Assembly (NCBI GenBank): GCA_001766965.1
Contig: MEKM01000028.1
Span: 1-10,684 of the forward strand
Reading direction: 5' to 3'
Length of the DNA: 10,684 nucleotides
From: Acidobacteria bacterium RIFCSPHIGHO2_01_FULL_67_28
GTDB lineage: Bacteria > Acidobacteriota > Terriglobia > Acidiferrales > 2-02-FULL-67-57
Shown here: positions 6,415-10,684 of the stretch, in pieces
Position numbering within the stretch: the stretch's first letter is position 1
Layout of the letters: every line of letters starts with the position of its first letter
The notes under the pieces: generated by a model
What the model saw: the letters and a program-made list of their open reading frames with translations, nothing else
The model's database searches: none
What the model was told of the DNA's origin: nothing
Position numbers and translations under genes: made by a program

Positions 6415-7170
6415 ATGAGGTTCCGGGCTCTGGTTGAACTCGGCGGGCCCTTGTTCTTGGCGCTGGCGGCGCTCCCGGCTGCGGCGGGGCCGCCGCAGAG
6501 CTGGACGGCGCGCTATCCGCTGCCGGCGGACGGAGAGGTGGCGGTCAGCAACGTGCAGGGCTCCATCGAAGTCGAGGGCTGGGACCGCGCGGAAGTGGAA
6601 GTGACAGTGGTGAAGACCGCCGGAGAAGAAGGCTCGCCCGACGACGCCGTCATCAGCGTCGAGCGGAACGCGCGCGCCTTGCGCCTGCGCACCCTCTATC
6701 TGCAGGGAGCCGACGCCCCCGTTCAGGTGGACTACCATTTGCGAGTACCCCGCCAGGCCCGCCTCGCCGGGCTGCGCACCGTGAACGGGGACGTGGTGGT
6801 GCGCAACGTGGAGGGCGACCTCGAAGCCCACACGCTCAACGGCGACATCGTCGCCAGCGGCGGGGCGGGCAGCGTGGTCGCCCAGGGAGTGAACGGCGAC
6901 GTGCGCGTGTCCTTGCGGGCGCTGCCGCCCCCCGACGGCCGGCTGCAGCTCGAGACCATCAACGGCGACGTCGACCTGGAGCTGCCGGAAAACGCCGGGG
7001 CGGACCTGGAGTTGAGCACGGTGGCTGGCCGCATCGAGGGGCTGCCGTACTTCCCGGCCGCCGCCACCGACGGGGCTGTGCGCGCGCGCCTGGGACGCGG
7101 CGGCCTGACGGTCCGCCTGCGCACCATCCGCGGCGACATCCGCATCGCCGCGCCGGAGCAGATGCTGTGA
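6415..7170 (+). CDS. Secreted DUF4097 family beta-strand repeat protein
   Basis: This 251-residue exported protein has a signal peptide covering about residues 1-25 (hydrophobic LFLALAALPAAAG). The mature part starts with a strand-rich region (GEVAVSNVQGSIEVEGWDRA) and continues with repeated 'TVNGDVVVRNVEGDLEAH', 'TLNGDIVASG', 'GVNGDVRVSL' and 'TINGDVDLEL' units, the N-G-D variant of the DUF4097 repeat. It ends with 'TIRGDIRIAAPEQML'. It has about four or five clear units and is much shorter than the upstream DUF4097 protein, with a different repeat consensus (NGD instead of AGG), so the two are distant paralogues rather than a fresh duplication. AGGAGG at 6403 fixes the start. The double-PDZ gene follows 47 bp later on the same strand. 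A periplasmic location is likely; the role is unknown. Confidence 0.88.
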   Translation: MRFRALVELGGPLFLALAALPAAAGPPQSWTARYPLPADGEVAVSNVQGSIEVEGWDRAEVEVTVVKTAGEEGSPDDAVISVERNARALRLRTLYLQGADAPVQVDYHLRVPRQARLAGLRTVNGDVVVRNVEGDLEAHTLNGDIVASGGAGSVVAQGVNGDVRVSLRALPPPDGRLQLETINGDVDLELPENAGADLELSTVAGRIEGLPYFPAAATDGAVRARLGRGGLTVRLRTIRGDIRIAAPEQML

Positions 7171-7217
7171 CGCCCTCAAAGAGATCGGGAGCAATTCCGA
7201 CTGCTAAGGAGAAAGCC

Positions 7218-8288
7218 ATGAACGAGAAGCGACAGGGTTGGTGGCTGGTCCCGCTCGGGGTCCTGCTGGTAGCCGTGCTGGCCCCGCTTAGCGGGGTGCC
7301 GGTCCAGGCCAAGCCGGAGAACGAGGTGGTGATCTTCGCCGGGCACCCCCGGCTGGGGGTGCGCATCAGCGACGTCACCGCCGAGCGCCTGGCGGAGCTG
7401 AAGCTCGCGGGCGAAACCGGCGTCGTGATTGAAGAGGTGGAAGAGGACACCCCGGCGGCCAAGGCCGGGTTGCAGAAGAACGACGTCATCCTGACCTTCG
7501 CCGGCGAGCGGGTGCGCAGCGCCGCGCAGTTGCGGCGGCTGGTGCAGGAGACCCCCGCCGGGCGCAAGGTGGCGCTCGAGATCAGCCGCGGCGGGCAGAC
7601 GCGCCCGGTGGAGGTGACGCTCGAAGAAGGCGCGCGTCTCCGCCGCTCGCAGATCCGCGTGCCGCGCATCGAAATACCGCGCTTCGAGATGCCGCGCATC
7701 GAGATCCCGGAGATTCACGTGTTCTCCCGGGGACCGCGGCTGGGGATTTCCGCCGATGAGCTGACGCCGCAGCTGGCCGAATACTTCGGAGTGAAGCAGG
7801 GCAAGGGTGTGCTGGTGCGCGAAGTGATGACCGGCGGCGCCGCCGCCAAGGCGGGCTTGAAGGCGGGCGACGTCATCGTGCGCATCGAGGACGAGGCCAT
7901 TGCCGACGTGGGCGACCTGCGCCAGGCCCTGGCCAAGCACGAGAGCAAAGAGGTCACGCTCGGCATCGTGCGCGACCGCCGCGAGCAGACCCTGAAGGTT
8001 CAGCTGGAGGCGCCCAAGACCGTCACCCCGCGGCGCTCCGCCGAGAATGAGCTGTACTGGATCGACGACGAGGGCGAGTTCCACCGCCTGGCCGCCGAAG
8101 CCCAGGCCGAGGCCGTCGAAATCCAGAAGGAGATGCACCATCTCCAGATGGAGCTGCAGGAAGAGCTTCGGGGCGAGCAGCAGCTCTGGCAGGAGAACTA
8201 CCGCCGCGAGTGGGAGCAGGAACAAAAGAAGCTGCGGCAGGAGATGGAGAAGGTCCGCCGGGAGCTGCGTCGGGTGGATGTGATCTAG
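7218..8288 (+). CDS. Secreted or membrane-anchored double-PDZ protein without a protease domain
   Basis: This is a 356-residue protein. Residues about 8-31 (WWLVPLGVLLVAVLAPL...VQA) form a signal peptide or N-terminal anchor. PDZ1 covers about 43-135, with RLGVRI and the typical TPAAKAGLQKNDVILTFAGERV. PDZ2 covers about 172-258, with RLGISADEL and AAAKAGLKAGDVIVRIEDEAI. No trypsin-like His-Asp-Ser domain precedes them, so this is not a DegP/HtrA protease; such proteins usually bind exposed C-termini of partners. A short repetitive linker (146-168) separates the two domains, and a charged coiled-coil tail (about 285-352) follows. The ATG at 7218 has AAGGAG 7 bases upstream and is preferred over the in-frame GTG at 7167, which overlaps the preceding stop. 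The TAG stop is the left CTAG of the second inverted-repeat element. The likely site of action is the periplasm, alongside the DUF4097 proteins of the operon. Confidence 0.88.
   Translation: MNEKRQGWWLVPLGVLLVAVLAPLSGVPVQAKPENEVVIFAGHPRLGVRISDVTAERLAELKLAGETGVVIEEVEEDTPAAKAGLQKNDVILTFAGERVRSAAQLRRLVQETPAGRKVALEISRGGQTRPVEVTLEEGARLRRSQIRVPRIEIPRFEMPRIEIPEIHVFSRGPRLGISADELTPQLAEYFGVKQGKGVLVREVMTGGAAAKAGLKAGDVIVRIEDEAIADVGDLRQALAKHESKEVTLGIVRDRREQTLKVQLEAPKTVTPRRSAENELYWIDDEGEFHRLAAEAQAEAVEIQKEMHHLQMELQEELRGEQQLWQENYRREWEQEQKKLRQEMEKVRRELRRVDVI
7653..7721 (+). repeat. Five-residue linker repeats between the PDZ domains
   Basis: Residues 146-168 read as successive units IRVPR, IEIPR, FEMPR, IEIPE and IHV, a hydrophobic-charged-hydrophobic-Pro-Arg pattern coded by imperfect 15-bp repeats. 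Regular prolines suggest an extended, stiff spacer or an edge strand holding the two PDZ domains apart. Confidence 0.75.
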
Positions 8289-8393
8289 TACCGTTCCAAC
8301 TGTTTGAGCCTAACTCTCCCTAGCAAGAAGTTGCGGCGGTCTGGCCCCAACTCGGGCTGATCCCGTCGGGGGAAAAAGTTGGAACGGCACTAG
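8285..8393 (-). mobile_element. MITE-like inverted-repeat element, copy 2 (opposite orientation)
   Basis: A 101-bp body (8289-8389) has ends TACCGTTCCAACT and AGTTGGAACGGCA, which are inverted repeats with one mismatch, bounded by CTAG at 8285-8288 and 8390-8393. Read as its reverse complement, the interior aligns with copy 1: about 23 of 33 bases in the segment 8302-8334 and about 22 of 32 in 8345-8376, counted by eye. It sits between two convergent genes and contains both of their TAG stops in its flanking CTAGs. As RNA from either strand it would fold into a long hairpin, so it could also end transcription from both sides. No coding capacity is seen. Confidence 0.75.
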
Positions 8394-9076
8394 GGGGCGG
8401 CGCTCTCGGGGACAACCTCGACGTTCATCTGCGGCGCGCGCAGGCGCACGAAGCGCCCCGACTCGGTCACCCAGAGCAGCACTTCGTTGTCTTCGGTGGT
8501 GATGGCGAGCTGGCGGACCGGCTGCGGCTGGCCCTCAACCTCGAGCGTTTCGACGCCCCGCAGCTCCAGACGCACTTCCCCGGGCTGCACCGCCTGGGGC
8601 ACGAAGACCTTCACCGTCTGCGCCCCGCCCGCCTGGTAGTCGTAGAGCTCGGCCAGCAGCAGGTACTGGTGGAAGAAGTTGTTGTCGAGCAGGGCGACGC
8701 GGGGCGTGTCGAAGGTGAACACCTGCTGGTCCTCTTTGGCGTCCGGAGGAAGATAGCGGACGGTGGCCACCGCGCCGGCAAACTCGATGCGCACCCAGGC
8801 GGTCTTGGGAGTTTCGGTCTTCCATTCGTAGCTGCGCGGGGCGAGGTCGGCCCCGAGCAGGAGCCGGCTTGTCTGGCGGACCTTCTGCCCTTCGATTTCC
8901 AGGTCCACCTCGCCGTTCGCCTGAATCTCGGTGGCGGTGCGGGTGATCTGGTAGCGCTCGCGGCCGATGAGTTGGCCGTCCGCCAGGATGCGCAACTGCC
9001 CCTCTCGGGGCTCGGGCGCGGCGGCCCCGCAGAGCGGGGCGGCCAGAATCAGGGCGGCTCCTAGAAGACGACGCAT
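8390..9076 (-). CDS. Secreted protein of unknown function (beta-rich, 228 residues)
   Basis: The N-terminus MRRLLGAALILAAPLCGAAA is a signal peptide, most likely cut near AAA|PEP. The cysteine context (A-P-L-C) is a poor lipobox. The mature protein alternates short strands such as GQLIGRERYQITRTATEIQ, GEVDLEIEGQKVRQTSRLLL and SYEWKTETPKTAWVRIEF. This lipid- or substrate-carrier-like beta pattern recalls DUF3108-type proteins, but I cannot assign it firmly. The segment LLDNNFFHQYLLLAELYDYQAGG is the most distinctive. ATG 9076 has GGAGGAG 7 bases upstream and follows the aroK reading frame, with a 16-bp overlap; an apparent longer frame to 9637 merely shadows aroK. The TAG stop (8392-8390) lies in the CTAG at the right end of the inverted-repeat element. 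It is co-directional with aroK and therefore the last gene of that operon. Confidence 0.8.
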   Translation of the reverse strand: MRRLLGAALILAAPLCGAAAPEPREGQLRILADGQLIGRERYQITRTATEIQANGEVDLEIEGQKVRQTSRLLLGADLAPRSYEWKTETPKTAWVRIEFAGAVATVRYLPPDAKEDQQVFTFDTPRVALLDNNFFHQYLLLAELYDYQAGGAQTVKVFVPQAVQPGEVRLELRGVETLEVEGQPQPVRQLAITTEDNEVLLWVTESGRFVRLRAPQMNVEVVPESAAP

Positions 9077-9588
9077 CGCAGAATCTCCTCCACCACGGCC
9101 GCCGGGTCGCGCTGGTCGGCGTCGACGCGGAAATCGGCTTTCTGATAGTACGGCAAACGCTGCTCGTAGAGCTGCCGGAAGCTGGTGGCGTCGCGGAAGA
9201 GCGGTCGGTGAGGCAAGCCGCGGCAGCGCCGGCGCAGCTCCTCGACCGGGCAGTCGAGCCAGACGCTGACCCCGCCGTCGGCGCGGATGCGGTCGAAGTT
9301 GTCCGCCTGGGCGAAGGTGCCGCCCCCCAGGGCCACCACCGTCGGCTCCTCGCTCCCCGTCAGCGTCTCGTCCAGCAGCCCGCGTTCCACTTCGCGGAAG
9401 TAGGGCTCCCCCTGCTCGGCGAAGATCTGGGCGATGGTGCGGCCCTGGCGGCGCTCCAGCTCTTCGTCGAGGTCGAAGAAACCCCAGCCCAGGCGCTGCG
9501 CCAGCAGGCGCCCCACCGTGGTTTTGCCGCAGCCCATGAAGCCCACCAGATAGAGGCGGCGGCGGATGGGAATGGGGCCCTTGGTCAT
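9061..9588 (-). CDS. aroK: Shikimate kinase
   Basis: This cytoplasmic enzyme phosphorylates shikimate at the 3-hydroxyl with ATP, the fifth step of the seven-step chorismate pathway. The 175-residue length is typical. The Walker A motif is GFMGCGKT (residues 16-23). The shikimate-binding set is present: FDLDEELE with Asp39/Asp41, Arg65 in PYFREVE, GGG at 88-90 and Arg144 in the LYEQRLPYY motif. The lid arginine is Arg128 in HRPLF. All key residues are intact, so it should be active. The ATG at 9588 lacks a strong ribosome site but lies 20 bp after the DUF4097 gene, which suggests coupled translation. Its 3' end overlaps the start of the secreted-protein gene by 16 bp. A housekeeping aromatic-biosynthesis gene between two exported-protein genes is an odd setting. 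Whether it is the only shikimate kinase of the genome cannot be seen here, and aroK versus aroL is a naming matter. Confidence 0.95.
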   Translation of the reverse strand: MTKGPIPIRRRLYLVGFMGCGKTTVGRLLAQRLGWGFFDLDEELERRQGRTIAQIFAEQGEPYFREVERGLLDETLTGSEEPTVVALGGGTFAQADNFDRIRADGGVSVWLDCPVEELRRRCRGLPHRPLFRDATSFRQLYEQRLPYYQKADFRVDADQRDPAAVVEEILRCVVF

Positions 9589-9608
9589 CGCGCCGGGCGC
9601 GCGTCTCG

Positions 9609-10454
9609 TTACTGCTTGCGCAGGCGGATTGTACCACTGAAGGAAGTGGCGCGGACCAGGGCCGCGCCGGTGTGCACGGTGCCGAGCAGGCTCTTCATCA
9701 CGCTGCCCTGGGGCACGCGCCCGTGGGAGCGGGGCCGCAGCGGCAGCTCGTTGACCACCTCGCCCTGCACGGAGCGGGCGTCGAGCTCGAAGGAAGCGGT
9801 GGCGGGCAGCAGCAGCTCGATGAGTCCTTCGTGGTTGATGAAGTCGTAGGAGCCGCCGCGCTGGAAGTCGCCCTGGTAGTAGATGTCGCCCGAGGTGGTG
9901 TTGGCCACCAGGCGCTCGGTGTCGGTGTCGAGGAAGCGCAGGGTGCCGCTGATGGAGGCGGCGTCGAGCCGCCCCGTGCAGCGCTCCGCGGTCACGCTCC
10001 CGTTCAGCGTCTTCACCGAGGTGTGCCCGTTGACGTTGCGCAGGTAGACGCTGGCCGCCACCGTCTCCACGGTGACGTCCCGGAAAAAGCTTTCCACCCG
10101 CAGCGTGCCGGTCTCCTGGTAGAGGTGCAGGCGGGCGCTGGGCGGGGCCCAGATCTCGTAGTCCACGGCGCGCTCGCCGGCCGGCGCCGAGCTTTGCAGC
10201 AGGTGGGTGTGCACGTGGATGCGGTTCTCGCCCTGTTCGATGTGGGTCTCGACCGCCTGCGAGCGGCGCAGGGCGATGACCTGCACCTGGGGCCGGGTCC
10301 AGGACTGCAGCGTCACCTGGCCGTGCAGGTTGCGGAGCTCGATGGTCACGTCCTCGCTGGCGGGGAAGACGCGCTCGATGCGCTCGGCGGCCGCGGCCCG
10401 CGGCAGTGCCAGCGCGACGGCAACGAGAAGCAGGGCGTAAAGAAAACGCTTCAT
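9609..10454 (-). CDS. Secreted DUF4097 family protein (third in the window)
   Basis: This 281-residue exported protein has a signal peptide at residues 1-23 (MKRFLYALLLVAVALALPRAAAA). The mature part begins ERIERVFPASEDVTIELRNLHGQVTLQSWTRP, the opening strand pair commonly seen in DUF4097 proteins. It continues with repeat-like strands 'NVNGHTSVKTLNGSVTAERC', 'SISGTLRFLDT' and 'TTSGDIYYQGDF', and closes with 'GTVHTGAALVRATSFSGTIRLRKQ'. The repeats are less regular than in the two plus-strand DUF4097 proteins. The ATG at 10454 lies 5 bp after the stop of the preceding gene and has no clear Shine-Dalgarno, so translational coupling is likely. aroK follows after 20 bp. Its function is unknown; a cell-envelope location is inferred from the signal peptide. 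Confidence 0.87.
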   Translation of the reverse strand: MKRFLYALLLVAVALALPRAAAAERIERVFPASEDVTIELRNLHGQVTLQSWTRPQVQVIALRRSQAVETHIEQGENRIHVHTHLLQSSAPAGERAVDYEIWAPPSARLHLYQETGTLRVESFFRDVTVETVAASVYLRNVNGHTSVKTLNGSVTAERCTGRLDAASISGTLRFLDTDTERLVANTTSGDIYYQGDFQRGGSYDFINHEGLIELLLPATASFELDARSVQGEVVNELPLRPRSHGRVPQGSVMKSLLGTVHTGAALVRATSFSGTIRLRKQ

Positions 10455-10459
10455 CGGGA

Positions 10460-10684
10460 TTACCGGCCGGCGTCCAGCCAGACCGGGTCGCTCATCGCCT
10501 GCAAGACGGTGGCCTTCTGGCGGTAGAGGCGCAGGAGCTCGTCGCGGGCCAGGGTGTCGTCCGGGTAGGCGGCCAGCCGCTGCTGCGTTTGTTCGATGGC
10601 GCGATCGACGGCATCGAGCGGCCGCGCCGTCATCTCCCGCAGCTCGGGGTCGACGGGCGAGGTCTCTTCCGCCATCACGCGGTA
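10460..10684 (-). CDS. C-terminal fragment of a protein extending past the window, possibly an anti-sigma factor
   Basis: The reading frame is open to the right edge (…Y-R-V-M-A-E-E), so the 5' part is missing and the internal ATG at 10675 need not be the true start. The visible ~74 residues are helical and charged, with LDAVDRAIEQTQQRLAAYPDD and ARDELLRLYRQKATVLQAMSD, ending in PVWLDAGR. Similar helical tails occur, in my recollection, at the ends of zinc-finger anti-sigma proteins placed beside DUF4097 genes. That is context-based and weak, because no zinc-binding residues are in view. The stop TAA (10462-10460) is 5 bp before the DUF4097 start, so both belong to one operon. Confidence 0.6.
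   Translation of the reverse strand, partial: YRVMAEETSPVDPELREMTARPLDAVDRAIEQTQQRLAAYPDDTLARDELLRLYRQKATVLQAMSDPVWLDAGR

Noticed and set aside
7176..8225. Minus-strand frame of 349 codons opposite the PDZ gene
   Set aside because: The plus strand encodes two recognisable PDZ domains with a good ribosome site; the reverse frame has no domain.
9077..9637. Upstream extension of the 228-residue secreted-protein gene to 9637
   Set aside because: It reads through aroK in another frame; the signal peptide and GGAGGAG place the start at 9076.
9672..10526. Plus-strand frame of 284 codons opposite the third DUF4097 gene
   Set aside because: The minus strand has a signal peptide and DUF4097 repeats; the plus frame is a shadow.

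Overview
The window is GC-rich, densely packed bacterial DNA. The combination of an ECF sigma factor, a zinc-finger anti-sigma protein carrying HEAT repeats, several secreted DUF4097 proteins and a protease-less double-PDZ protein resembles gene neighbourhoods I associate with Acidobacteriota. That assignment is an inference from gene content; no rRNA or other phylogenetic marker is present beyond part of recG.

Layout. (1) Positions 1-2169, minus strand: the N-terminal part of recG (cut by the left edge) lies downstream of an unrecognised 468-residue helical protein, which has a good sigma-70-type promoter (TTGTCA-N17-TAGAAT) upstream. (2) Positions 2198-3254, plus strand: a 67-residue membrane protein, then a 272-residue lipoprotein with a Tat-like signal. 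The lipoprotein has its own promoter (TTGACC-N17-TACTAT) so close to the ATG that its mRNA should be almost leaderless. (3) Positions 3337-8288, plus strand: an apparent envelope-stress operon. Its order is ECF sigma factor, membrane anti-sigma factor with C-terminal HEAT repeats, a long DUF4097 beta-solenoid protein with eight exact 18-residue repeats, a second DUF4097 protein, and a double-PDZ protein. (4) Positions 8390-10684, minus strand: a convergent run of an unknown secreted protein, shikimate kinase (aroK), a third DUF4097 protein and the C-terminus of a protein that continues past the right edge and may be another anti-sigma factor.

The most distinctive structure is a pair of ~100-bp inverted-repeat elements at 6297-6404 and 8285-8393. 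They share nearly identical 13-bp terminal repeats, have interiors about 70% identical by eye, lie in opposite orientation to each other, and are each bounded by CTAG on both sides. They look like a small MITE family with CTAG (or TA) target duplication. Both sit exactly on gene-end CTAG sites. In the first, the duplicated CTAG leaves the upstream TAG stop and the downstream AGGAGG ribosome site both intact. In the second, it leaves the TAG stops of two convergent genes both intact. The insertions therefore appear to have entered an operon junction and a convergent junction without damaging any gene.

Working model (inference): the anti-sigma factor holds the ECF sigma factor at the inner membrane until its extracytoplasmic HEAT domain senses an envelope signal. 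The released sigma factor then directs expression of periplasmic DUF4097 and PDZ proteins. A second DUF4097-containing operon faces it from the opposite strand.
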